Shown: positions 54,005-62,893 of the stretch, piece by piece
Position numbering within the stretch: the first letter of the stretch is position 1
How the letters are laid out: every line of letters begins with the position of its first letter
Origin: Chryseobacterium sp.
Lineage (GTDB): Bacteria; Bacteroidota; Bacteroidia; Flavobacteriales; Weeksellaceae
DNA: 64,000 nt
Assembly (NCBI GenBank): GCA_003248755.1
Contig: QFQW01000012.1
Coordinates: forward strand, 7,900 to 71,899
Direction: 5' to 3'
The notes under the pieces: model-generated
The model's input: only the letters and a program-made list of their open reading frames with translations
Told to the model about the DNA's origin: nothing
Database searches by the model: none
Position numbers and translations under genes: made by a program

Positions 54005-55264
54005 ATGAGGGAAAAGATTGTTATCATCGGAGGTGGATTTGCAGGTTTACAACTTGCAAGAAATCTAAATAATCAAGGGAAATACAAGGTAATGGTCATC
54101 GATAAGATGAATCATCATATGTTCCAGCCATTGTTTTATCAGGTTGCGACAGGACGAATTGAACCTTCCAATATTTCTTTCCCATTCAGAAAAATCTTCC
54201 AAAAATCGAAAAATATTCAATTTCGAATGACGGAAGTCAAAAAAATCGTTCCTTCTGAGAACAAAGTCATTGGCGAAGATGGTGTCTTTACTTATGATAA
54301 ATTGGTAATTGCAACTGGTTGTAAAACCAATTTCTTCGGGAATCAGAAGATGCAGAATCTGGCTCTTGGAATGAAAAATACTCAGGAAGCCATTACGATT
54401 CGTAATCACGTCTTGATGACTTTTGAGAAAATGATTATCGAAAGAAAAGCCAGTGACGATGGAAACTGGAATCTCGTAATCGTAGGAAGCGGACCAACCG
54501 GAGTTGAACTGGCAGGTGCATTTTCCGAAATGAAAACCAACATTCTTCCGAGAGATTACCCTAGAATGAACTTCTCCGACCTCAACATAGTTCTTATCAG
54601 CGCAGGCGAAACGCCGCTGGAAACAATGAGTCAGGAATCCCAGGAAGCTGCAGAAAAATATCTCGTTCAGCTGGGAGTGACTTTTATGAAAAATGAAAGA
54701 GTTACGGATTACGATGGCGAAACGATTTTTATGCAAAGCGGAAATTCTATCCCTACAAATAATGTGATTTGGGCAGCCGGTGTTACAGGAAATATTATTG
54801 ATGATTTCAACAAAGAAAATACAGTAAGAAACCGATATGTGGTCGACCGATTCAACAAAGTGAAAGGTTATGATAATATCTTTGCTATTGGTGATATTGC
54901 TTATATGGAAACGCCAAAATATCCTCAGGCGCATCCACAATTAGCCAATGTCGCTATCAATCAAGGGAAAAATCTGGCCAGGAATTTCAAAAAAGATTCC
55001 GAAAAAGACTGGACAGAATACGAATATATCGACCGTGGTTCTATGGCTACGATTGGGAAACACAGAGCGGTTGTTGACCTTCCGAAATTTAAATTTCAGG
55101 GATTTCTTGCTTGGTATTTCTGGATGTTCTTACATTTGATGCTGATTCTGAGCGTCAGAAACAAAATCGCAATTTTCTTCAACTGGATGTGGAGTTATAT
55201 TAACAAAGATTCTTCATTAAGGCTGATTATTGCACCGTCTAAGAAAAACCCGACAGAACAATAG
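54005..55264 (+). CDS. ndh: Type II NADH dehydrogenase-like oxidoreductase
   Basis: A 419-residue FAD-dependent enzyme that passes electrons from NAD(P)H to quinone without proton pumping. It has the FAD fold IVIIGGGFAGLQLARNL, the NADH-binding GSGPTGVELAGAFSEM, and the segment AIGDIAYM for FAD; the hydrophobic end (LAWYFWMFLHLMLILSVRNK) suits membrane attachment. It is followed by an AT-rich inverted repeat and then trmD. Confidence 0.9.
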   Translation: MREKIVIIGGGFAGLQLARNLNNQGKYKVMVIDKMNHHMFQPLFYQVATGRIEPSNISFPFRKIFQKSKNIQFRMTEVKKIVPSENKVIGEDGVFTYDKLVIATGCKTNFFGNQKMQNLALGMKNTQEAITIRNHVLMTFEKMIIERKASDDGNWNLVIVGSGPTGVELAGAFSEMKTNILPRDYPRMNFSDLNIVLISAGETPLETMSQESQEAAEKYLVQLGVTFMKNERVTDYDGETIFMQSGNSIPTNNVIWAAGVTGNIIDDFNKENTVRNRYVVDRFNKVKGYDNIFAIGDIAYMETPKYPQAHPQLANVAINQGKNLARNFKKDSEKDWTEYEYIDRGSMATIGKHRAVVDLPKFKFQGFLAWYFWMFLHLMLILSVRNKIAIFFNWMWSYINKDSSLRLIIAPSKKNPTEQ

Positions 55265-55267
55265 TAT

Positions 55268-55314
55268 AAATGATTATTGATGGATAAATGATTACAATTC
55301 ATCAATAATCATTT
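55268..55314. repeat. Inverted repeat hairpin between ndh and trmD
   Basis: AAATGATTATTGAT (55268-55281) and its perfect complement ATCAATAATCATTT (55301-55314), with GATAAATGATTAC in the loop. It lacks a T-run and belongs to the same repeat family as those at 25371 and 40590. Confidence 0.75.
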
Positions 55315-55337
55315 ATCTCTTATCATTTACAAAAAAT

Positions 55338-56012
55338 ATGCGAATCGATATCATCAGCGTACTTCCGGAACTTATGGAAAGTCCTTTCAAAACCTCAATC
55401 CTCAAAAGAGCGATGGAAAAAGGATTGGCAGAAGTTCATTTTCACAATATCCGTGACTGGAGCATTGGCAAACACCGTCAGATTGATGACGAACCTTATG
55501 GCGGAGGCGCCGGAATGATAATGATGGTAGAACCATTGGATAAATGCATTTCCGAACTGAAATCACAAAGAGATTACGACGAAATCATCTATCTCACACC
55601 AGACGGCGAAACTCTGAATCAAAGGATCGCCAATACTTTATCCATCAAAAAAAATCTGATTTTCCTTTGCGGGCATTACAAAGGTATTGACCAAAGAGTT
55701 CGTGATTTGCATATCACAAAAGAAATCTCCATTGGAGATTATGTTTTGACTGGCGGAGAATTAGCAGCATGTGTTTTAGCAGATTCTGTCATCAGGTTAT
55801 TGCCCGGCGTTTTGAACGATGAACAAAGTGCATTGACGGATAGTTTCCAGGACAATCTTTTGTCACCACCAATCTATACAAGGCCAGAAACTTACAAAGG
55901 ATTATCTGTTCCAAAGATATTATTGAGCGGAAACTTCGGAGCGATTGAAGATTGGTTGCACGATGAAGCGGTGAGAATCACGAAAGAAAGACGCCCTGAC
56001 CTTTTGGAGTAA
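55338..56012 (+). CDS. trmD: tRNA (guanine-37-N1)-methyltransferase TrmD
   Basis: A 224-residue SPOUT methyltransferase forming m1G37. The start [20 protein letters not shown] and the knot segments [32 protein letters not shown] and [14 protein letters not shown] are all present, ending [19 protein letters not shown]. Separate from rpsP/rimM in this genome by 2.6 kb, whereas the order rpsP-rimM-trmD is common elsewhere. Confidence 0.96.
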   Translation: MRIDIISVLPELMESPFKTSILKRAMEKGLAEVHFHNIRDWSIGKHRQIDDEPYGGGAGMIMMVEPLDKCISELKSQRDYDEIIYLTPDGETLNQRIANTLSIKKNLIFLCGHYKGIDQRVRDLHITKEISIGDYVLTGGELAACVLADSVIRLLPGVLNDEQSALTDSFQDNLLSPPIYTRPETYKGLSVPKILLSGNFGAIEDWLHDEAVRITKERRPDLLE

Positions 56013-56055
56013 ATCCTTCATTAAATTAAGAAACTTAACCAAACTCAAAAAACAA

Positions 56056-57111
56056 ATGAGACATTTTTTCAAAGTGGCTTCGGTTGCTTTTATTACGTTA
56101 TTTACTTCCTGTAATTCATCAGCCCAGCAAAAAGATGATTATTCGATAAAAATTGACAGCTTAATCAAAACTACAAGTCCAAGAAGTTTCAATGGAGTGG
56201 TTTACATTCAGCAAAATGGAAAGGAAAAATATGCAAAAGCTTTTGGTTATGCTGATTTTAATAAGAAAACTCCACTGAAAATCAATGACAAGTTTTCGAC
56301 AATGTCTATTGCCAAGCAGATTACCGCAACATTGATTTTGCAACAAGTTGAGAAAGGAACAATCGATTTGCATCAGCCTATCCGAAAATACCTCCCGGAT
56401 TTCCAATATTCTTGGGTAGATACTGTGACTGTTCACAACTTACTCAATCATACTTCGGGATTGTACAGCGACGATTTGAAACCTAATCTTAAATTCAAAA
56501 CCGGGAAGGAATTCAGTTATTCCAATGTTGGATATTACGTTGCAGGATTGGTTTTGGAAAAGCAAAGCGGGAAAAGTTATCAGGAATTGGTAACCGCTTT
56601 GTTCAAAAAATGTAAAATGAACGACAGTTTCTATCCTACCGAAACCAGTAGTCAACTTTTAACAAAAGGTCACACTATCAGGGAAGACGGAACTTTTAAA
56701 TTGAATGAAAAATCAGATTTCAATCCTACTAATTATTTTGGAAGTCATTTGATTGTCACAGCTCCCGATTTAGCCAAATGGAACGAATGTTTGCACAACG
56801 GGAAATTATTGAAACCAGAAACGTATCAATTGATGACCAATTATTCTATAACTGCGATGCACCCAATATTTGGTAAAAATCCAATTGGCTATGGTTATGG
56901 TTTGAGAATTAATGATAAAGCTAAAATCAGTGAAATCGGACACACAGGTTTTCATCCAGGCGAAGGTTTTACAGCCGTAAATTTATACTATCCAAAGACA
57001 AAAACCAGCGTGATTGTAATGGAAAATCAAGCAAATGAAAACTTTGATATCGCTTATTATTTCGAAGAACAAGTGAGAAAAATTGTTATGGAAAGTCAGC
57101 TTCTGAAATAA
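56056..57111 (+). CDS. Serine hydrolase lipoprotein (beta-lactamase class C-like)
   Basis: A 351-residue lipoprotein (signal ends ITLFTSC, Cys19). The nucleophile motif SIAK is at 84-87, the YSN motif in FSYSNVGYY, and HTG in EIGHTGFHPGEG. This fits penicillin-binding-like/esterase families; beta-lactamase activity cannot be concluded. It stands alone after trmD and before the GreA/B-like gene. Confidence 0.88.
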   Translation: MRHFFKVASVAFITLFTSCNSSAQQKDDYSIKIDSLIKTTSPRSFNGVVYIQQNGKEKYAKAFGYADFNKKTPLKINDKFSTMSIAKQITATLILQQVEKGTIDLHQPIRKYLPDFQYSWVDTVTVHNLLNHTSGLYSDDLKPNLKFKTGKEFSYSNVGYYVAGLVLEKQSGKSYQELVTALFKKCKMNDSFYPTETSSQLLTKGHTIREDGTFKLNEKSDFNPTNYFGSHLIVTAPDLAKWNECLHNGKLLKPETYQLMTNYSITAMHPIFGKNPIGYGYGLRINDKAKISEIGHTGFHPGEGFTAVNLYYPKTKTSVIVMENQANENFDIAYYFEEQVRKIVMESQLLK

Positions 57112-57176
57112 GTATAAAATCGAGTTTTGCAATCTGTTCAAAAAATAATTCTTTATCTTTATTTAAAATTGGATTT

Positions 57177-57626
57177 ATGCAGAAGACGATTTATAATAAA
57201 AGTGAATTACGGGAATTTGTGAACGACAGTATTTCGGGGAAAGTTAAAACTTTGGAGTTTTACCTCAACTTCTCTTTGGAAGCCAGCCGGGATATCAAAA
57301 AAACGTCTAAATACGATTCTATCAGAGAGGAAATTCAGGAGGAGATTTATCATTTGGACAGACAAATGGTTTCGCTTAAAAGTATGCAGACTCAAATGCG
57401 AAAAGTTCTTAACTCTGTTTCTGATACTATAAAGCTTGGTTCACTTGTCATTACAAATAAAGCCCGTTTTTATATTTCTGTCTCTTTGGGAGAGTTTTTC
57501 TTTCAAGGTGATCGTTTCTATGCCATTTCTCCGGAAAGTCCAATGGCCCAGATAATGCTGGGAAAGAAAGTTGGCGATGATTTTGTCCTTAATAAAATTC
57601 ATCAGGAGATTGTGGAGATTCTTTAA
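57177..57626 (+). CDS. GreA/GreB-family-like protein
   Basis: A 149-residue protein with a long helical N-terminal half (VNDSISGKVKTLEFYLNFSLEA ... EIYHLDRQMVSLKSMQTQM) and a C-terminal Gre-like domain (KLGSLVITNKARFYISVSLGEF, then SPESPMAQIMLGKKVGDDFV). The Gre coiled coil is replaced by a shorter helical region, so transcript-cleavage activity is uncertain; a polymerase-binding regulator is a fair guess. Confidence 0.75.
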   Translation: MQKTIYNKSELREFVNDSISGKVKTLEFYLNFSLEASRDIKKTSKYDSIREEIQEEIYHLDRQMVSLKSMQTQMRKVLNSVSDTIKLGSLVITNKARFYISVSLGEFFFQGDRFYAISPESPMAQIMLGKKVGDDFVLNKIHQEIVEIL

Positions 57627-57692
57627 AATTCGGATACCGGATGTCAGATGTCCGAAGTTTCTTACTTTAATTTTTTTCTAGTTTCTTTTTAC

Positions 57693-57724
57693 TTTGCTCT
57701 TGTTTCTTCTTTCTCGTATCTTTG
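57693..57724 (+). promoter_or_regulatory. Promoter of the nitroreductase gene (leaderless)
   Basis: TTTG (57693-57696), 20 nt, TATCTTTG (57717-57724). The ATG lies only 4 bp after the -7 box, so the message would start at or next to it. Confidence 0.7.
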
Positions 57725-57728
57725 AACT

Positions 57729-58241
57729 ATGGAAAACGCAAAAATTCTTAAACGAATTATAGAAGAGCGCAGAAGCATCTTCCCAAAAGATTACACTGAT
57801 AAAGAAATCCCCCAACATATCATTGACGAGATTCTCAGCAATGCTGTTCTGGCTCCGAATCACAAACGTACAAAACCTTGGCGTTTCAAAGTTTTCAAAG
57901 CTGAGGAAAAACAAAATCTGGGTCAGGAACTTCAAAACATTTACAAAGAAGTGACGCCAGACTTCCAGTTTTTGCAAAAGAAATATGATGATATCGGTTT
58001 CAAAATTTCTAAGGCTAATGTCGTGATTTCGATTGTGGTTGAATTTAGTGGATTGGTCCCGGACTGGGAAGAGATTGCAGCAACTTCTATGGCAGTTCAA
58101 AATATGTATCTCACTTGCACTGCTCACAGAATCGGCTGCTATTGGAGTTCTCCGAAAATAGTAAATAACTTGAAAGATTCTTTGAAAATTGAGGAAAATC
58201 AGCAATGTCTGGGATTGTTCTATTTGGGAGGCTTAGACTAA
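57729..58241 (+). CDS. Nitroreductase family protein
   Basis: A 170-residue FMN-dependent oxidoreductase, smaller than typical nitroreductases. The N-terminal IIEERRSIFPKDYTDKEIP helix and APNHKRTKPWRFKVF (FMN phosphate contact) are seen, followed by AATSMAVQNMYLTCTAHRIG and GCYWSSP. The reaction (nitro, quinone or enone reduction) cannot be told. It begins right after a strong promoter. Confidence 0.85.
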   Translation: MENAKILKRIIEERRSIFPKDYTDKEIPQHIIDEILSNAVLAPNHKRTKPWRFKVFKAEEKQNLGQELQNIYKEVTPDFQFLQKKYDDIGFKISKANVVISIVVEFSGLVPDWEEIAATSMAVQNMYLTCTAHRIGCYWSSPKIVNNLKDSLKIEENQQCLGLFYLGGLD

Positions 58242-58405
58242 ATTTTCAAACCACAAAAGTCACAAAAAAATTATTTGAAAAGTAATTAGAAACACTTCGA
58301 CTTGGCTCAGTGTGACATTCTAATACTAAATATTTTTTCAATCGTGTTTAATCGAAATAAGTGCTAGATTTTAAAAGACAAAATTTTCTATTACAAACTA
58401 AACCC

Positions 58406-58494
58406 ATAGCCCTGATTGTAGTGGAAATCCCACAGCAAGCGATGGAAAAAGCCAGGCGCGAGGAATTGCAACGGAAAGCAGGTTCCCGGCTCCT
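58406..58494 (+). ncRNA. Structured intergenic element, copy B
   Basis: Left arm AGCCCTGATTGTAGTGGAAA, variable middle, right arm GGAATTGCAACGGAAAGCAG then GTTCCC. The arm sequence and order match copy A at 41606-41712, but the middle lacks the A/T-rich stem. Transcription is unproven. Confidence 0.6.
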
Positions 58495-58572
58495 AAAAAT
58501 TTGTTTGAGAGTTTGCGTGTTTGAGAGTAGGAGAATTTTTCTTTTTAATTGGTAAATTATTAGATTTTCAAA

Positions 58573-58602
58573 TTGTTACATTGAAATATTTTTCTATCTT
58601 TG
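58573..58602 (+). promoter_or_regulatory. Promoter of rpsP
   Basis: TTG (58573-58575), 19 nt, TATCTTTG (58595-58602), giving a leader of about 40 nt. Confidence 0.75.
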
Positions 58603-58648
58603 CACACTTAATATTTAACCGGGACGTGTTCCCAAAATTTTTAAACAT

Positions 58649-59221
58649 ATGTCAGTAAAAATCAGATTACAAAGACACGGGTCAAAAGGAAAACCTTTTT
58701 TCCACATCGTGGTTGCAGATTCCAGAGCTAGAAGAGATGGTAGATTCATCGAGAAACTAGGAACTTACAACCCAATTACTAACCCTGCAACGATTGACTT
58801 GAACGTTGATTCTGCTGTAAAGTGGTTAAACAACGGTGCTCAGCCAACTGATACTGCAAGAGCAATCCTTTCTTACAAAGGTGCTTTGTACAAAAAACAC
58901 CTTCAAGGTGGTGTTGCTAAAGGTGCTTTTGACGAGGCTGAAGCTGAGAAGAGATTCGCTGCTTGGGTTGAGGCTAAAGATGCTAAAGTTCAAGGTAAAG
59001 TTGAAGGTTTATCAACTGCTAAAGCTGATGCTAAAAAAGCAGCACTGGAAGCTGAAGCTAAAGTAAACCAGGCAAGAATTGATGCTGCTACGAAAGCTGA
59101 AGCTGATGCAAAAGCTGCTGAAGAGGCTGCTAACGCCCCTGCTGAAGAAGTTGCAACAGAAGAAGCTGCTACTGAAGAGCCAACTGCTGAAGCAGAAGGA
59201 ACTGAAGAAACTCAGGCTTAA
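58649..59221 (+). CDS. rpsP: 30S ribosomal protein S16 with Ala/Glu-rich extension
   Basis: The first ~85 residues are standard S16 ([51 protein letters not shown]). A further ~100 residues are Ala/Glu/Lys-rich and look helical then acidic ([14 protein letters not shown]). Such extensions occur in Flavobacteriia and make the protein twice the usual length. It starts the rpsP-rimM operon. Confidence 0.96.
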   Translation: MSVKIRLQRHGSKGKPFFHIVVADSRARRDGRFIEKLGTYNPITNPATIDLNVDSAVKWLNNGAQPTDTARAILSYKGALYKKHLQGGVAKGAFDEAEAEKRFAAWVEAKDAKVQGKVEGLSTAKADAKKAALEAEAKVNQARIDAATKAEADAKAAEEAANAPAEEVATEEAATEEPTAEAEGTEETQA

Positions 59222-59242
59222 TTCTTTACAAAAAGATACAAA

Positions 59243-59272
59243 ACAAAGACACGAATAATCTCGTGTCTTTGT
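59243..59272 (+). terminator. Hairpin between rpsP and rimM
   Basis: A 12-bp stem ACAAAGACACGA / TCGTGTCTTTGT; the following T-run is weak, so partial termination or mRNA processing is likely. Confidence 0.6.
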
Positions 59273-59301
59273 TGTTTAAATAAAATTCATCATCGGAAAT
59301 A

Positions 59302-59844
59302 ATGAGAAAAGAAGATTGCTATTTTTTGGGAACGATTACCAGAACACACGGGTTACAAGGCAATGTAATCCTAAAACTGGATACAGACCAACCTGAGATG
59401 TACAACAAGCTGGAATCGATTTTTGTGGAAGTCAATGGTTTATTGGTTCCTTTTTTTGTGGAAAAACAATCCTGGTCCAAAGCTGACACCAAAATTATAT
59501 CTTTCAAAAATTCTTCTGAAGCTCTTGTCAATCAATCGATTGGGAAAGGTGTTTATCTTCCGCTTTCTACACTTCCTCCTTTAACCGGAAAAAAATTCTA
59601 TTATCACGAAGTGATTGGTTTCGAAATCCGTGAAGCCGACGGAAAAACTTGTGGAAATATTGTTTCCATTAATGACCAAACGGCTCAGAATTATTTCATT
59701 CTGAACCTTGCCGGGAAAGAAATCATCATCCCGATTATCAGAGACTGGATTCTGGAAGTGAACCGTGAAGAGAAATTCATCCAAATGTTTTTACCGGAAG
59801 GTTTGATGGATGTTTTCCTGATTCCTTCGAAAAAGGATGAATAA
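59302..59844 (+). CDS. rimM: Ribosome maturation factor RimM
   Basis: A 180-residue 16S processing factor that binds S19 and helps 30S head maturation. The N-terminal domain has YFLGTITRTHGLQGNVILKL and the C-terminal PRC-barrel part has FYYHEVIGFEIREADGK, ending LPEGLMDVFLIP. Downstream of rpsP as in many bacteria. It ends 26 bp before the convergent response-regulator gene with no clear terminator. Confidence 0.95.
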   Translation: MRKEDCYFLGTITRTHGLQGNVILKLDTDQPEMYNKLESIFVEVNGLLVPFFVEKQSWSKADTKIISFKNSSEALVNQSIGKGVYLPLSTLPPLTGKKFYYHEVIGFEIREADGKTCGNIVSINDQTAQNYFILNLAGKEIIIPIIRDWILEVNREEKFIQMFLPEGLMDVFLIPSKKDE

Positions 59845-59869
59845 TTTTCATTAACTATTTTCACAAAAA

Positions 59870-60547
59870 TTATCGCATAATTAACTTATAGCCAAATCCT
59901 CGAATGTTCAAAATTTGAATATTGGAATCGGCATTTAGTTTTTTTCTTAAACGTGAAATATAAACATCCATATTTCGGGCATTAAAAAAATTATCATCGC
60001 CCCACAAATCCATTAAAACAGTTTTTCGATTCAAGACTTCTTCTTGCGCATTAATTAATTTTTGAAGTAACATAGATTCTTTATAAGAAAGCTTTGTTAT
60101 ATTTTCATTAAAAACTATTTCTTGCCGAATTGGACTATATTTAAATCTGCCGACGGAGATTACTGACTCTTCCCTCGACTCCTTATTACGCTCAATAAGC
60201 TCTTTTACTCGCAACAAGAGTTCTTCAAGATGAAACGGTTTTCGCAGATAATCGTTACCTCCCACAGAATATCCTTTTATCAAATCTTCATTTTCAGACT
60301 TTGCAGTAAGAAAAAGTATCGGGATTTTTTTATTTTGTTTCCGAATTTCTTGAGCAACGTTCCACCCATTGAGTTTAGGCATCATAACATCAAGAATGAT
60401 AAGGTCAAATCTTTGAATCATATAAGAATCAAGAGCCTGAAGCCCGTCGGAAACTTGTACGACGTCATAGTTTTTTCTTTCCAAACTTTCTTTGATTACC
60501 ATCGCAAGAGTTGGTTCGTCTTCTGCAAAAAGTATTTTCTTTTTCAT
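59870..60547 (-). CDS. OmpR-family response regulator
   Basis: A 225-residue regulator. The receiver has FAEDEP acidic residues, the phospho-acceptor Asp in LIILDVMMPKLNG and the Lys in YLRKPFHLEE; the DNA-binding winged helix includes LSYKESMLLQKLINA and VLMDLWGDDNFFNARNMDVY ending IRGFGYKLI. The start overlaps the end of the upstream kinase gene by 4 bp (ATGA), so they form one two-component system. Confidence 0.93.
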   Translation of the reverse strand: MKKKILFAEDEPTLAMVIKESLERKNYDVVQVSDGLQALDSYMIQRFDLIILDVMMPKLNGWNVAQEIRKQNKKIPILFLTAKSENEDLIKGYSVGGNDYLRKPFHLEELLLRVKELIERNKESREESVISVGRFKYSPIRQEIVFNENITKLSYKESMLLQKLINAQEEVLNRKTVLMDLWGDDNFFNARNMDVYISRLRKKLNADSNIQILNIRGFGYKLIMR

Positions 60548-61989
60548 CCTGGAAATTTTAAAACAAATGACGTTCCCGATGGTTGGTTATTCTTTACTTC
60601 AACACTTCCATGGTGAATTCTCATCGCATTTTTTACATAACTCAAACCAACGCCATAACCCTTCACATCGTGGATATCGTCATTTGGAATCCGAAAAAAT
60701 CTTTCAAAAATTTTGGATTTATAGAGATTCGGAATTCCATTACCATTATCATTGATAGTGATTTCTATCTTTTTATGGTTTTTAAGAATGTTTATTTCCA
60801 CACTTTTAATGGCTTTATTATTATATTTAATTGCATTATCAATGATATTGGACACTGCTGTTGAAATAATTTTCCGGTCGATATCTGCTGTGACATTTTC
60901 TTCATTTTTGAATTTAAACACAACCGATTCATTTTTGAATTTTTCTAATATTTCAGAAATCAAAATTGAAATATCGGTTTTTTCATATTTTAAATCGGTT
61001 TTTCCAAGACGTGCTTCTACAAGAAAATCGGTCGTTAACTTGTGTAAGTCATCAGTATTCTTCAAAATCGAATTAAGATAGATGTCTTGTTCATTCCTAT
61101 TGAGCTCAAAAGTTTTCATTGCTTCTGTGGTCAACTGAATTGCTGATAATGGTGTTTTCAGCTCGTGTGCGATGTTGGTAATTAATTGGTTTTTCTCTTC
61201 GTGGAGACGCTCTTGGGTCAATAAAGTCTTAAACATAAAGCCAAAACTCAATATAGTAATGAGAAAAAGAAAAAATGATGCCCACAAAACACCGCTAAGT
61301 CTATGAATCAGAAAATAGAACGGATTCTGAAAGTAGGCCTGCAAATAAACAGGATTTTGAGGCATATAAACGGCAATATTTATTCTGTTTGTAGAAATTA
61401 CGTTGTTATTAGTCTTGAAAGGAACAAAAGAAAAAGGCTCATCTATAAGGTTTTCATTCAGAATTTTTCGATAATTATCTTTAATAATTGTCCTATCTAG
61501 AGAAGATTTATAATAAGTGCCTTCCAAGAATTCACCAATATTCATAGTATAATACCAAACCTTACCATCTTTGAGGTCATTTTCTACATTTTGACAAAAC
61601 TGATCAATAAACAATTTCTTGGTTTCGGGCGTTAGTTTTTCAATTTTCTGAGTAATTTTTTCCATGGACATGCTTAACTCATGTTGTCCTCTCTTTTTGC
61701 GAACGACATCGGAAATAGTAAAAACAGTTTTCTTATCCACAGAATCCCAGTGACAGGAAATGGCAATTTTTGCAGAATCGTTGAGATATATTTTCAAACT
61801 AGAAATAGATTCTTTCCGATGATCTTCAAAGGATTTCTCTATTGATTTTTTAAAATTTTCATTAATTTTTTGAGTGAATAATTCCTGTTCAGTTTTATAA
61901 TGTGTTGCGGTAAAATACCATTGCAACCCAACAATCATTAACATTGTGATAATCAATAAAACCAAAACTATGAAAACGTTTTTTTTCAT
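60544..61989 (-). CDS. Sensor histidine kinase
   Basis: A 481-residue membrane kinase. TM helices at about 5-27 and 230-255 enclose a periplasmic sensor; the H box is NIAHELKTPLSA, the N box ISTAVSNIIDNAIKYNN, G1 DNGNGIP and G2 GYGVGLSYV. It should phosphorylate the regulator encoded just downstream. Its stimulus is unknown. A secreted protein gene (62130) starts on the opposite strand 140 bp away and may be a target. Confidence 0.93.
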   Translation of the reverse strand: MKKNVFIVLVLLIITMLMIVGLQWYFTATHYKTEQELFTQKINENFKKSIEKSFEDHRKESISSLKIYLNDSAKIAISCHWDSVDKKTVFTISDVVRKKRGQHELSMSMEKITQKIEKLTPETKKLFIDQFCQNVENDLKDGKVWYYTMNIGEFLEGTYYKSSLDRTIIKDNYRKILNENLIDEPFSFVPFKTNNNVISTNRINIAVYMPQNPVYLQAYFQNPFYFLIHRLSGVLWASFFLFLITILSFGFMFKTLLTQERLHEEKNQLITNIAHELKTPLSAIQLTTEAMKTFELNRNEQDIYLNSILKNTDDLHKLTTDFLVEARLGKTDLKYEKTDISILISEILEKFKNESVVFKFKNEENVTADIDRKIISTAVSNIIDNAIKYNNKAIKSVEINILKNHKKIEITINDNGNGIPNLYKSKIFERFFRIPNDDIHDVKGYGVGLSYVKNAMRIHHGSVEVKNNQPSGTSFVLKFPG

Positions 61990-62129
61990 AGACTCAAAAT
62001 TACATTATTAAAGATTTTGTGCTCATTTTTTTTAACACTAATTCACACTAATTCATTTTTATTAACCCAGTTTTTGGTGCTTTCGAGATAGTTTTGCTCA
62101 ATATTTAAACGCTAAAAACTTTACTGAAA

Positions 62130-62732
62130 ATGAAAAAAGCAATTACAGCAATCTTAACCTTTCTTTCAATTCTTGCACTTTCCCAAACCATAAAAGTGAC
62201 ACAAAACTATGGAAGCACAACTCCTGAAATTCAAGAATTAATGAACTTTCAAAATATTTATACTGAGAAACTGAATTTTGAAAGCAAAAATCTTAAAGGG
62301 AAATCTTATATAATAAATCTTGAAGAATATTCAGATGGAAAAATAGTTCACACTGTTATACTTTTTGATGGAACGGAAACTGATTATTTCAAAATAGATT
62401 CGACTAAAGAATCATTAATGTTTTTTTTCGAACTAAGTAATGGAAAACTAAAAACCTATATTCGAGGAAAAAAATTCGGGAGTAAAAAATCTTATTTTAA
62501 ACTATATGACGATGCTGACAAATATGCATTAAAAGATTTTTTCGGTAATAACAAAGAGTTGAATATGGACTCGCAGAAAAAAAATGTTGTTTTTGCCATC
62601 ATTACACCTACTATTCACAAAGATGGTTCGGGCTCATATTGCGAGGTTGTTCAGTCAGATGTTAAACCCGAAGATTTGGGCAGTCACTTTAAAATTCCAC
62701 ATTATTTTTTGGTTACTATTTCTTTCAAATAA
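62130..62732 (+). CDS. Secreted hypothetical protein
   Basis: A 200-residue protein with a signal peptide ending SILALSQ. The mature part is strand-rich (IVHTVILFDGTETDYFKIDS, LKTYIRGKKFGSKKSYFKLYDD) and ends FLVTISFK. No domain is recognised. Divergence from the sensor kinase suggests regulation by it; not proven. Confidence 0.75.
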   Translation: MKKAITAILTFLSILALSQTIKVTQNYGSTTPEIQELMNFQNIYTEKLNFESKNLKGKSYIINLEEYSDGKIVHTVILFDGTETDYFKIDSTKESLMFFFELSNGKLKTYIRGKKFGSKKSYFKLYDDADKYALKDFFGNNKELNMDSQKKNVVFAIITPTIHKDGSGSYCEVVQSDVKPEDLGSHFKIPHYFLVTISFK

Positions 62733-62734
62733 AT

Positions 62735-62893
62735 TCATTTTTCAAACCATTCTGCCGTGATTTCGATATGAAAACCTCGTGTGAAAATGCCTGGTTTGAT
62801 GTTGTAATGGTCAATCCATCCAAAGTTTTCATTGGTCTGCCCGAAAAATTCGTCATTACGAAGTGGGTTAATTACAATTTTTGTTTCAGATTC
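62735..62893 (-). pseudogene. Startless gene fragment next to the HTH gene
   Basis: Minus-strand frame open from 62893 to a TGA at 62735 (52 codons) with no start codon; it reads KIVINPLRNDEFFGQTNE, then WIDHYNIKPGIFTRGFHIEI and AEWFEK, which has natural protein-like composition. It overlaps the end of the HTH gene by 22 bp. It looks like the C-terminal remnant of a gene lost by deletion. Confidence 0.5.

Larger units (their letters stand above)
58242..58648. other. Repeat-rich intergenic region upstream of rpsP
   Basis: The 407-bp interval carries a 25-bp repeat fragment (58293-58317, CACTTCGACTTGGCTCAGTG), structured element copy B (58406-58494), and the rpsP promoter. A small open frame at 58361-58555 overlaps the element and is not taken as a gene. 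Confidence 0.7.

Noticed and set aside
58361..58555. Small open frame upstream of rpsP
   Set aside because: It covers the structured element and continues into the promoter region; the apparent peptide is a translation of the repeat.
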